From assembly GCA_028279515.1 (NCBI GenBank), contig JANQNQ010000004.1:62001-126000 (forward strand): a DNA stretch of 64,000 nt. Direction: 5' to 3'. Positions 42,030 to 51,653 of the stretch are shown one piece after another. Under the pieces are notes generated by a model, which was not told the DNA's origin, searched no databases, and worked only from the letters and a program-made list of their open reading frames with translations. The DNA comes from Flavobacteriaceae bacterium. GTDB taxonomy: Bacteria; Bacteroidota; Bacteroidia; Flavobacteriales; Flavobacteriaceae. Each line of letters begins with the position of its first letter. The stretch's first letter is position 1. The translations under genes were made by a program, and so were the position numbers.

Positions 42030-43997
42030 ATGAATATCATTGGAATAAATGGTGGGCCAAATCACCTTGATGCGGTATTACTCGACAGCATTTTACCAGG
42101 GCAATTAACTGACGCTTCAGTAGCTCTCTTAAAAGATGGCGAAGTTGTATTTGCACTAGAAGAGGAAAGAACTACAAGAATTAAACACACAAACTTCTTT
42201 CCCAAAACCGCAATGCAACAATGTTTAAAATCTAATAAACTTGACTATAGTGACATAGATTACGTTGCCTTTGCTACTAGTAAGGAAACATTAGAAAGTT
42301 TTGCACCAGCTTTTATTAAAGGGGCCATGCCTAACGATGTGGCATTGGTGATAGCCAGAGATATTTTCAAAGCCCACACGGGTTATGAGCTATCCCTGAG
42401 TCAGATAAAATTATATGACCACCATTATTGCCATGCGCTTTCAACCTTTTGCAAATCTGGTTTTGACAAAAGCCTTGTGGTTACCTTAGATGGTTCAGGA
42501 AACGGACTATCAGGAACCGTATACATAGGGGAAGGAAATAAACTAGAGCGCCTAAAGCATTTTCCAATTCAAAAATCTCTCGGGTTCCTTTATCTAGAAG
42601 TTACTAAATTCTTGGGAATGAAACTCTTCGATGAGTACAAGATCATGGGGCTTGCTCCCTACGGTGACGCAACGGTTTATAGTAAACTTTTCGAATCTTT
42701 TTACACCTTACTACCTGATGGTGAATTCGAGATTCACTTCGATAAGCTATCACTTCTAGAAACCGTTTGTCCCAAGCGAGAGAAAAAAGATCCCATTACC
42801 CAAGAGCACAAAAATATAGCGGCTGCACTTCAGGCTGCTTTAGAGCGAATCGTCTTCCATATCATCGCTCCTTTACAAGAACAAACAAAACTGAAAAAAT
42901 TGTGCATGGCAGGCGGTGTTGCGCTCAATTGTAAAATGGGTGGTGAGTTGTTGTACTCAGACCTGTTTGACGAAATATTTGTCTTTCCTGCAGCAGGAGA
43001 TAACGGACTTTCCACTGGTGCGGCATTCGCATGCTATCTCGAAACAGAAAATAACTTTGTCAACAACAAAATAGCGACCACTTCACTAGGCGAGCATTTT
43101 GCCGCAGAAGATATCCAAAGAGAGTTACAAAAATGGGAAGGGTTTGTTGACATCAGTAAATCGGATCAAATTTATGAGGACACGGCCGACCTGTTGGCCA
43201 ACGGCGAAGTAGTAGGCTGGTTTAGAGGAAGGGAAGAATATGGACCAAGAGCTCTGGGAAATAGAAGCATCGTAGCAGATCCAAGACCGGCTGAAAACAA
43301 AGAACGCATCAATGCCATCATAAAAATGCGGGAAGGCTTCAGACCATTTGCCCCAGCGATTCTGGAAGAGCATATTGAAGAATACTTCGAGACGCCTTCT
43401 AACGGGCAAAAAGAATTCCCCTTTATGACATTCATATTAAGCGCTCGTGAGAAATACAGAAAAGTGTTGAACGCAGTAGTGCATGTCGATGGATCGGCCC
43501 GAGTGCAAACCGTTCCGAAAGACAACCGTGGAAATTTCTGGGACCTTATCAATGCCTTTTATAAAAGAACCGGAACTCCTGTTCTTTTAAATACCTCATT
43601 GAATAATAACTTTGAGCCCATCGTTCACAGTCCTGAAAATCTGATGGGGTTTTTACTAACCAGCAATGTAGACTACGTAGTAATTGAAGATTACATTGTG
43701 CATAAGAAGGTGCTCAACAGCGACAACCCTGTATATGCGAAACCAGCCCTATGCGATCACATGGCACTATCCAATTCGGGAACCCACTTCTTGTACAATA
43801 CCTACCTGAGCGAAAAAACAGAAATATCTCAAGCATTATGGAATGTGTTGAAAGAGCAACAGATTGTTGACTTTTCTCAACGGACCTCTTTACGAGAGGA
43901 AGTCATAAATATTTGGAGACAGAGACTTATACAGGTACGACCACAAAAAACACCTGTAAGCAAAACAGAAAAGCAGATTGAAGCCTTCAATCAATAG
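42030..43997 (+). CDS. O-carbamoyltransferase (NodU/CmcH family)
   Basis: Start set at ATG 42030 (MNIIGINGGPNHLDAVLLD); the in-frame TTG at 42000 falls beside the hairpin. The 655-residue protein has the N-terminal ASKHA-like domain with DHHYCHALSTFCKSGFD around residue 130, where the His residues bind the metal and carbamoyl-adenylate, and LDGSGNGLSG. The C-terminal YrdC-like domain has EYGPRALGNRSIVADPRP near 403-420. The enzyme transfers a carbamoyl group from carbamoyl phosphate through carbamoyl-AMP to a hydroxyl or amine of the product. It is a tailoring enzyme of the lipopeptide cluster, with the cupin hydroxylase next to it. Confidence 0.92.
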   Translation: MNIIGINGGPNHLDAVLLDSILPGQLTDASVALLKDGEVVFALEEERTTRIKHTNFFPKTAMQQCLKSNKLDYSDIDYVAFATSKETLESFAPAFIKGAMPNDVALVIARDIFKAHTGYELSLSQIKLYDHHYCHALSTFCKSGFDKSLVVTLDGSGNGLSGTVYIGEGNKLERLKHFPIQKSLGFLYLEVTKFLGMKLFDEYKIMGLAPYGDATVYSKLFESFYTLLPDGEFEIHFDKLSLLETVCPKREKKDPITQEHKNIAAALQAALERIVFHIIAPLQEQTKLKKLCMAGGVALNCKMGGELLYSDLFDEIFVFPAAGDNGLSTGAAFACYLETENNFVNNKIATTSLGEHFAAEDIQRELQKWEGFVDISKSDQIYEDTADLLANGEVVGWFRGREEYGPRALGNRSIVADPRPAENKERINAIIKMREGFRPFAPAILEEHIEEYFETPSNGQKEFPFMTFILSAREKYRKVLNAVVHVDGSARVQTVPKDNRGNFWDLINAFYKRTGTPVLLNTSLNNNFEPIVHSPENLMGFLLTSNVDYVVIEDYIVHKKVLNSDNPVYAKPALCDHMALSNSGTHFLYNTYLSEKTEISQALWNVLKEQQIVDFSQRTSLREEVINIWRQRLIQVRPQKTPVSKTEKQIEAFNQ

Positions 43998-44042
43998 TAC
44001 TTTCTCAATTCTACAAAAAAAGACCAATCAAAACTTAATCAT

Positions 44043-45149
44043 GTGAAAACAATCGATGTTGTAAAAGAACTGAGCTCTGATGAGTTCTACAATTCATATT
44101 TCGACCAAAAACCCGTCATAGTAAAGGGTGGGATAAAAGACACCAGATTTTATAAAAACTGGTCTATGGACTACCTTAAACAAAAGGTTGGCTCCAAACG
44201 TGTTACCTTGAACTATACATCTTCAAGGCTTTATAATAATGCCATTTCTGAAATAAAAACCATCGAAGGTACTTTCAGTGAGATGGTAGATAGGCTGCTT
44301 CATAATAAAGAAGAGAACGGCAACTACTATCTGGCGCAATCTTCGATAGGGCACAATTTTCCCGAGTTAATGGTAGATCTGGAAACTCCACAACATATTA
44401 AAGAGTCCGATTTGCTACTGGCCACAAATATGTGGTTAGGCGGAGTAGGATGTGATTCGGGATTGCACTATGATTTTAGCCATAACTTCTTCCTTCAAGT
44501 TAGAGGAAAGAAAGAACTGGTTCTTTTTTCTCCAGAAGATTCACAGTATCTGTACCCCAGTGATAAAGAGGGGTTTCAGCATATGAGCGAAATCGCGTTG
44601 CACAGCGTTGATAAGGATCAATTTCCCCTATATGACAAAGCACAACCAATAGAGTTTTTAGTAGAAGCAGGAGATATGGTATATATACCTTCCTATTGGT
44701 GGCACAACCTACTTACGGTAGAGCTGTCACTAAGTGTCAACTACTGGTGGGTAACATTCGATATACCTTCTTCGCCTCGTGCTAAAATGATTTCCATGCC
44801 ATTGGTAAGTCAATTGGTTCAAGGGTTTTTGCATAAAGGATTCAAGATTGACCATGTTACCGAAGACGGCGAACTACTGCTCATAAAGGCCGTCAAAGAA
44901 GGTTTTGCCAATATCGCCAAGGCAATGCTCATGGCTGGGGCAAATGTAAACTCAAAAAGCTTAAAACTGATACCAGGCGCATCAGCACTGTATGCAGCCG
45001 TACATTTTAACCAACCAGAAATGGCCGCCTTATTGTTAAAACTAGGCGCCCATGACACACCATTTAACGGAAAAACTGCTTTGAATTTAGCAGAAGAAAA
45101 AGGGGCCGAAAAATTGGTCTCGTTGCTTCAACGAAAAGCTACCATCTAG
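44043..45149 (+). CDS. Cupin_8/JmjC-type 2-oxoglutarate oxygenase fused to ankyrin repeats
   Basis: 368 residues starting with GTG at 44043; the preceding ATG at 44041 is followed at once by TGA, so it cannot be the start. The JmjC/Cupin_8 core (about 1-250) has the Fe(II) triad His142-x-Asp144 in LHYDFSHNFFLQV and His221 in PSYWWHNLLTV, plus VKGGIKDTRFYKNWSMDYLK near the start. Residues ~275-365 form ankyrin-type repeats (ANIAKAMLMAGANVNSKSL, ALYAAVHFNQPEMAALLLKL). The core resembles asparaginyl hydroxylase FIH. It lies 27 bp before NRPS 1, whose A domain is predicted to load Asn, so it may beta-hydroxylate that residue. Confidence 0.82.
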   Translation: MKTIDVVKELSSDEFYNSYFDQKPVIVKGGIKDTRFYKNWSMDYLKQKVGSKRVTLNYTSSRLYNNAISEIKTIEGTFSEMVDRLLHNKEENGNYYLAQSSIGHNFPELMVDLETPQHIKESDLLLATNMWLGGVGCDSGLHYDFSHNFFLQVRGKKELVLFSPEDSQYLYPSDKEGFQHMSEIALHSVDKDQFPLYDKAQPIEFLVEAGDMVYIPSYWWHNLLTVELSLSVNYWWVTFDIPSSPRAKMISMPLVSQLVQGFLHKGFKIDHVTEDGELLLIKAVKEGFANIAKAMLMAGANVNSKSLKLIPGASALYAAVHFNQPEMAALLLKLGAHDTPFNGKTALNLAEEKGAEKLVSLLQRKATI

Positions 45150-45176
45150 CAAGAAACACACCATAAAATCAGGAAA

Positions 45177-48100
45177 TTGAAAGAGCGCAGCCTTATAGAA
45201 GTTGTAAAAAGCAAGAGTTCCCTAAGCAATGTCGGGATCACTTTTGTCAACGGAGCAAATGAAGAAGATTTTTTGTCTTATGAAGAGCTATACAATTCTT
45301 CACTGAGAATTTTGGCCTTTTTGCAACAAGAAGGCCTTGGAGCAGGAGAAGAGCTGGTGTTTCAGATAGACGATAATAAAACCTTTGTGCTTGTTTTTTG
45401 GGCCTGTATTTTAGGCGGAATCATTGCCATACCGTTAACCACGAGTCATAAAGAGGATCGCAAGAAGAAGTTTTACAATGTGTGCGAGGTACTTAAAAAA
45501 CCGTATCTCATTACTGAGGAAAAAATACGGATAGGCCTGGAAAAATATGCCCATGCCAATGAACTTACTGATCTATATACTAAGGTCTCAGAAAACTATA
45601 TTAATGTTGACGAAATAGTAAGCCTCGAAACACAAGGAGAAATAGTAGAAGCACAACCCGATGATATTGCTTTCATTCAGTTTTCATCTGGATCTACAGG
45701 AAGTCCGAAAGGAGTTGTACTAACACATGACAACCTTATTACCAATGTGAGGGCCATTGCCGACGCCGCCGAATATACTTCGACAGATTCTTTGTTGAGT
45801 TGGATGCCTCTCACACACGACATGGGCTTAATAGGCTTTCATATTAATCCCCTTTATTGCGGAATAGATCATTACCTGATTCCCACAAACCTTTTCGTAC
45901 GCAGACCATCATTGTGGTTTGATAAATCTACAGAACATAAGGCAACTGTTTTGTGCTCACCCAATTTTGGGTATAAGTACATAATGAAACATTGCCCAGC
46001 AGTAGAAAGCTATGATTGGGACCTGTCATCAGTACGATTGATATACAATGGCGCAGAGCCTATCTCAGAACAATTATGTTATGATTTTATTGAATGGGGA
46101 AAGGCCTTCGAGCTACGCTCACGAGTTATGAGACCCGTATACGGTCTTGCAGAAGCGAGCTTGGCCGTGAGCATCTCCAAATTAGAAGACCCAATTATTT
46201 CCTATCAAGTTAGAAGGGATACCCTAAATTTTGGAGATAAGGTTATCCACAGCTCCGAAGAAGGAGAGGCAGTATCATTTGTAAATGTAGGAATGTCCAT
46301 TAATGATTGCCATGTGGCCATAGTTGATAACAACATAAACCCTGTAGAAGAAGAAACCATTGGGCATATCGTAATAAAAGGAGACAATGTAACCTCGAGA
46401 TACTACAACAATCCAGAAAAGACCAAAGAAGTCATTAAAAAAGGATGGCTTAAGACCGGAGACTTAGGATTCCTGAAAGAAGGTCGCTTATACATTACCG
46501 GAAGAGACAAAGACATCATTTTTATAAACGGACAGAATTACTATCCGCATGACATTGAGAGTATTGCGCAAGAATTAGACGGAATCGAACTCAATAAAAT
46601 TGTTACAGTTGGTTTTTTCAACAGAAAAACGCAGGTCGAAGAAACCGCAGCCTTTATTTTCTATCGTGGTAAGCTTGAAAAGTTTGTAGAAACAGCTTTA
46701 ACGGTAAAGGCACATATAAATTCTAGGATAGGGTTTACCGTAGATCGCGTACTACCTGTTAAGAACATTCCCCGAACCACAAGTGGTAAACTACAACGCT
46801 TCAAGCTTTTACAAGAATACCTAAATGGAGACCACGATAAAACAGAAAAAGAACTAGAAGCACTTATTCAAGAATATTGGAAAGGCAATGTAGAAATAGT
46901 TGCACCTCAAAATAAGCAAGAAGAAAAAATATTGTCCATTTGGAAGAAGGCTCTCAACAATGATCAAATAGGGGTAACCAATAGATTCTTCGAAATAGGA
47001 GGAAATTCTCTAAAAGCCGCTGAAATCATAATGACAGTGCAGCGCGAATTTCAAGTAGAAATCCCGTTAAGTGTTTTTTACAACACGCACACAGTAAGAG
47101 AATTGGCAGAAAAAATGGAGCAGTTCGGCAAGAAAGCGTACGTACCTATTCCAAAAATAGAAGAGAAAGATTATTACGAGATAGCGCCAGCTCAACAACG
47201 TTTATTTTACGCTTGGCAGTTAGATACAAGTTCGATTGCTTATAATATACCGGTAGCATTCACCATTGACGGAAACCTTCCTCTTAAAAAAGTACAAGAA
47301 ATCCTTAATAAACTCACTGCAAGGCACGCTATATTAAGAGCTTCATTTGATGCTGACGCACCGAGATACCATGTAAAAGAACAAGTACACGTACCGATAG
47401 AATATATAGAGTGCCAAACCAGGCAAGTAGAGAAGATACTGAAGAATCTGATAGCTCCCTTCGATTTAACTTCAGATGTATTGATACGATGTGCGGTACT
47501 GAATGTAGCGGATGATAGAGACGTACTATTCTTTGACTTTCACCACATCGTAATGGACGGGCTCTCAGTGCAAAAATTCATAGAAGAATTCAACAGTATC
47601 TATGACGGTCAACCTTTAGAAGAGCTTCCCATTGCTTTTAGAGACTATGTGTATTGGCAAAAGAATGATATCGAGAAGAATACCTTTAAAAAGCACGAGA
47701 AATTCTGGGAGAAACTGTTTGAAACTGGGGTGCCAACTCTTCAACTACCAATAGACCGTTCTAGACCAGCAATCCTGGATGCTAAAGGAAAACGAGCAAA
47801 ATTTCAGCTTAATGAAACAACAAGCAATGAGTTAAAGAAGCTGGCGACCCGCAACTCTACAACCTTGCATATGCTCATGTTTAGCGTGTATAAATGGTTG
47901 TTGGCAAAAATGACCGGGCAAACAGATATGGTCATAGGAATTCCAGTTTCAGGAAGAACCCATGCAGACCTTCAAAATGTACTGGGAATGTTCGTGAACA
48001 ACCTCCCGATTCGTACAGAAGTTCACAAACAAGAAAGCTTTATCGATTCATTGAAACGAGATATCGCTGTTATGAAAGATTGTCTGGAAAATCAGAACTA

Positions 48101-51100
48101 TCCATACGCAATGATGGCAGACAAACTTGTTGAAAATCGAGATGTAAGCAGAAATCCATTGTTTGATACTATGTTCTTGTTTCCACCTTCCGAAGTAGAA
48201 AATAAAACAAAGGATTACAGTCTCTCGCAACGCTTTTTTGACCCAGGTTATTCAAAGTTTGATCTTTCTCTTGAGTTCTTTGAAGAGGGACAACAGCTTT
48301 CGTATGTGATTGAGTATTCGACAGCGTTGTTTAATTCAAAGATTGCTTCTTACCTATCTACCTATTTAGAGCGAATCATAACTCAAATTATCGCCAATCA
48401 AAACGTGCCGTTTTCAGAAGTATCTTTACTTGACGCTATAGGGCTGCGAGATAGGGTAGACATATTCAACGCAACCCAAGTTACATTTTCAGAGGCTGAG
48501 ACTATCCTAGACCTATTTGAAAGACAAGTTGCCGAAAACCCGGACGCTATTGCCGTTGAGACAGATGATGACGTCTTGACCTATAAAGTATTGAACGATA
48601 AAGCCGAAGCATTTAAAGCAGGCCTTCTGAACAAGAATGTGATGAAGGGAGATGTGATTGCTGTGAGCTTGCTGCAAAGCCCCGAATTGCTTTATACCTT
48701 ACTAGGAATTCTGAAAGCGGGAGCAGTCTATTTACCGATAGCCGAAGAAACTCCAGAAGAGCGATTAAAGTTCATTATTGATGACAGCAACAGTAAATTC
48801 TTGGTATCTCGGGAAGATAAGAAGTTGAACAAATCAACTTGTGAATGCATCACCCCAGATGCTGTTCTCATGACCGATCGAGATGAAACGACTCATGATG
48901 TTTCAGTATCAGAACAAGATTCATCATACATCATTTACACCTCCGGAACAACCGGAAATCCCAAGGGAGTACTTGTGGGGCACAAATCAATTGCAAACTA
49001 TGTACAGTGGGCTTCGTGGGAATATTTAAACGGAGAATCACTAGACTTTGCGTTCTTCACATCCATCGATTTCGATCTAACCCTAACCTCAATATTCCTT
49101 CCATTGATCTCTGGAAACAAAGTAATAATTTACGATGGTGATCGGGATGAAATGCCTTTAAAAAGAGTGTGCACGGATCATAGATCTGAGATCGTAAAAC
49201 TTACGCCTTCACACATAAAAGTGCTGATAAATAATAAAATAGAAGTATCCCCATCAATCAAAAAAATAATCGTTGGAGGAGAAAAACTTACTTCCGAGAT
49301 AGCTCATGGATTTCTCGAGCTTTGTGCACATGAAGTCACAATTTATAATGAATACGGCCCAACAGAAGCAACAGTTGGTTGTATGGTTCATAAATTCGAA
49401 CCTTTTAAAGATAGGGTAGCGGTTCCGATCGGAAAACCGATTGCCAATGCCAAGATCTATATCCTTGACGAATTTAAAAAACCCGTACCAAAAGGAGTGG
49501 TTGGCGAAATTTATATAGCCGGAGACTGTCTCAGTAAAGGCTATGTAAATAACAAAGTGCTTACCAATGAAAAGTTCGTTCCGAATCCTTTCATTGATGA
49601 CAAATTGATGTACGCATCAGGAGACATGGCTAAAATAATGCCTTCTGGGATTGTTCAGTATATCGGTAGACGGGACGAACAGGTCAAAATTAATGGGCAT
49701 CGTATTGAAAAAGAAGAAATAAGACAAGCCCTGATTACCAATAAAGACATACAAGATGCAGTAGTGGTTGTCGAGGCCAACAAGGAAGGTTCAAAAGACC
49801 TTTATGCTTATTATATAGTCGCTTCGGAAGCTGCCCAACAACCTGATGATATGGACATTAAAATGTGGCTAATCAGTAAGATTCCGCATTACATGATTCC
49901 GCAGAACTACGTTCAGATTGAAGCGATTCCTTTAACCAAAAATGGAAAAGTAGACATCAAAAAACTACAAGGTCTAAAGCAAGATTCAGTGGTCGTTGAT
50001 CTTAAGATGATTTCCGAAGAAATTAGCAGTAAAATAATTAGGGTGTACAGAACTATAATGGAAGACCCTGATTTCGAATTGCAATCTAACTTCTATGAAT
50101 TTGGAGGCGACTCGATCAAAGCAGCACAAATTGTCTCTAAACTACGCCAGGAAAACATTAGAGTGAGTCCGAAAGAAATACTCACTTATAACACTCCAGC
50201 GCAACTAGTGCATTTTGTTGAGAATAATCAAGAAGGATCAGAAGATCAAGTAGAAAATTACGAGCAGGGAATTCTAACAGGTAAGAAGGAACACACCGCT
50301 ATAGACAAGTGGTTCTTTGATAAAGACCTTGCCAATCCAAATTTCTACAATCAATCGGTATTGCTAGAATTTCATCGACCTATACATGACGAAGTATTGC
50401 AACAAACCGTTCAGGAACTTATTATACGTCATGACGGACTTAGGCTTAATTTAGATAAGAAAAGCAGAGAACTATACTTCAACACAAAACATCTCGAATG
50501 CGATGTTGAGGTCAAAGAATACATGCTAAAATCAAAAACCGAATTATCAGAGTTCTGTACGCAGATAAGAAATACCTTCGACTTGGAAGATACGTTGTTG
50601 ATTAAAGCGGCCATTCTAAACTTTGAAGAAAACAACCAGCAATTCCTGTTTATTACCGCGCATCATCTGGTCATAGACGGAATTTCATGGAGAATACTTC
50701 TCGACGATTTCTATAGCATCTATAACAGTATGATGGCTGGCCAAGGAACAAAACATCTTCAAAAAACGGCATCGCTACCTCGTTTTACAGATGCTTTGAA
50801 ACAGCATTACAATGAAGAGAAACTAACCAAAGAGCTTACATACTGGAAGCGAATGGTTCAAACGCCCTTTCAGTTACCCGTATGCTCTAATGCAGACAGC
50901 ACCGTTAAAGGCATTGCACGCGCATCCATCGAAATTGACCAGCAAACCACGACATGGTTGCTCAAGGAAAGTGCCACTTACAACGTCGATATTCATACAA
51001 TATTAAATACAGTGCTGGTTAGGACGATAGCCCAGTGGGGTAAGACCTCTCAGGTAAAGATTGAATTAGAAAACCATGGAAGACACTTAGACGCCATTGA

Positions 51101-51617
51101 TGTATCTCGAACCATAGGTTGGTTTACAGTAATGCACCCTGTTGTTTTTTCTGCGGAAGGGACCCTACTTCACAACCTACAATCAGTTAAAGAGACACTT
51201 CACAACATTCCGGAACATGGTTTAGGATACGGACTGTTGAAAGATAAAATAGAGGAAACAGAAGATGGTATTACGCAAGTTAGATTTAATTATCTAGGAC
51301 AATTCGGAAGCGAACTTTCCAACGACCTATTTTCTCTTAACCAAGAAGCAATAGGAGAAGAATCAGATTCGGTAAATCGCATTACGGCAACGTTGGAAGT
51401 GAATGCAATGATAATTTCAAACACGCTGTCCTTATATTGGAGTTATGACTCCAAAGCATGCTCAAAAGAAAAGATAGACCTGTTAAAAGAAGAATTTACA
51501 AACTATCTGCATGAACTTATAAGCGAGCTTCAAAAAAGTGACCAGCCGCTCTTAACACCATCAGATTTTGACGATTTAGAAATCTCACAGAACGAACTAG
51601 ACGCGCTGTTTAGCTAA
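45177..51617 (+). CDS. NRPS 1: FAAL-PCP-C-A(Asn)-PCP-E
   Basis: 2146 residues, TTG start at 45177 (in-frame stop at 45147, no ATG between). Domains: fatty acyl-AMP ligase (about 1-590; FSSGSTGSPKG near 172, LSWMPLTHDMGLIGFH); carrier GGNSLKA with Ser611; condensation (HHIVMDG 789-795); adenylation (YTSGTTGNPKG near 1255, NEYGPTEAT near 1390); carrier GGDSIKA with Ser1646; epimerisation (HHLVIDGISW at 1829, ENHGRH, RTIGWFT, NYLGQF); a C-terminal docking tail (LTPSDFDDLEISQNELDALF). The ten-residue specificity code I read, DLTKIGEVGK, differs at one place from the classic Asn code. Predicted role: load a fatty acid and make fatty acyl-D-Asn on the carrier. Confidence 0.93.
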   Translation: MKERSLIEVVKSKSSLSNVGITFVNGANEEDFLSYEELYNSSLRILAFLQQEGLGAGEELVFQIDDNKTFVLVFWACILGGIIAIPLTTSHKEDRKKKFYNVCEVLKKPYLITEEKIRIGLEKYAHANELTDLYTKVSENYINVDEIVSLETQGEIVEAQPDDIAFIQFSSGSTGSPKGVVLTHDNLITNVRAIADAAEYTSTDSLLSWMPLTHDMGLIGFHINPLYCGIDHYLIPTNLFVRRPSLWFDKSTEHKATVLCSPNFGYKYIMKHCPAVESYDWDLSSVRLIYNGAEPISEQLCYDFIEWGKAFELRSRVMRPVYGLAEASLAVSISKLEDPIISYQVRRDTLNFGDKVIHSSEEGEAVSFVNVGMSINDCHVAIVDNNINPVEEETIGHIVIKGDNVTSRYYNNPEKTKEVIKKGWLKTGDLGFLKEGRLYITGRDKDIIFINGQNYYPHDIESIAQELDGIELNKIVTVGFFNRKTQVEETAAFIFYRGKLEKFVETALTVKAHINSRIGFTVDRVLPVKNIPRTTSGKLQRFKLLQEYLNGDHDKTEKELEALIQEYWKGNVEIVAPQNKQEEKILSIWKKALNNDQIGVTNRFFEIGGNSLKAAEIIMTVQREFQVEIPLSVFYNTHTVRELAEKMEQFGKKAYVPIPKIEEKDYYEIAPAQQRLFYAWQLDTSSIAYNIPVAFTIDGNLPLKKVQEILNKLTARHAILRASFDADAPRYHVKEQVHVPIEYIECQTRQVEKILKNLIAPFDLTSDVLIRCAVLNVADDRDVLFFDFHHIVMDGLSVQKFIEEFNSIYDGQPLEELPIAFRDYVYWQKNDIEKNTFKKHEKFWEKLFETGVPTLQLPIDRSRPAILDAKGKRAKFQLNETTSNELKKLATRNSTTLHMLMFSVYKWLLAKMTGQTDMVIGIPVSGRTHADLQNVLGMFVNNLPIRTEVHKQESFIDSLKRDIAVMKDCLENQNYPYAMMADKLVENRDVSRNPLFDTMFLFPPSEVENKTKDYSLSQRFFDPGYSKFDLSLEFFEEGQQLSYVIEYSTALFNSKIASYLSTYLERIITQIIANQNVPFSEVSLLDAIGLRDRVDIFNATQVTFSEAETILDLFERQVAENPDAIAVETDDDVLTYKVLNDKAEAFKAGLLNKNVMKGDVIAVSLLQSPELLYTLLGILKAGAVYLPIAEETPEERLKFIIDDSNSKFLVSREDKKLNKSTCECITPDAVLMTDRDETTHDVSVSEQDSSYIIYTSGTTGNPKGVLVGHKSIANYVQWASWEYLNGESLDFAFFTSIDFDLTLTSIFLPLISGNKVIIYDGDRDEMPLKRVCTDHRSEIVKLTPSHIKVLINNKIEVSPSIKKIIVGGEKLTSEIAHGFLELCAHEVTIYNEYGPTEATVGCMVHKFEPFKDRVAVPIGKPIANAKIYILDEFKKPVPKGVVGEIYIAGDCLSKGYVNNKVLTNEKFVPNPFIDDKLMYASGDMAKIMPSGIVQYIGRRDEQVKINGHRIEKEEIRQALITNKDIQDAVVVVEANKEGSKDLYAYYIVASEAAQQPDDMDIKMWLISKIPHYMIPQNYVQIEAIPLTKNGKVDIKKLQGLKQDSVVVDLKMISEEISSKIIRVYRTIMEDPDFELQSNFYEFGGDSIKAAQIVSKLRQENIRVSPKEILTYNTPAQLVHFVENNQEGSEDQVENYEQGILTGKKEHTAIDKWFFDKDLANPNFYNQSVLLEFHRPIHDEVLQQTVQELIIRHDGLRLNLDKKSRELYFNTKHLECDVEVKEYMLKSKTELSEFCTQIRNTFDLEDTLLIKAAILNFEENNQQFLFITAHHLVIDGISWRILLDDFYSIYNSMMAGQGTKHLQKTASLPRFTDALKQHYNEEKLTKELTYWKRMVQTPFQLPVCSNADSTVKGIARASIEIDQQTTTWLLKESATYNVDIHTILNTVLVRTIAQWGKTSQVKIELENHGRHLDAIDVSRTIGWFTVMHPVVFSAEGTLLHNLQSVKETLHNIPEHGLGYGLLKDKIEETEDGITQVRFNYLGQFGSELSNDLFSLNQEAIGEESDSVNRITATLEVNAMIISNTLSLYWSYDSKACSKEKIDLLKEEFTNYLHELISELQKSDQPLLTPSDFDDLEISQNELDALFS

Positions 51618-51653
51618 TCACTACCCGAAAACTATAACAAAAGCTTATATCCC

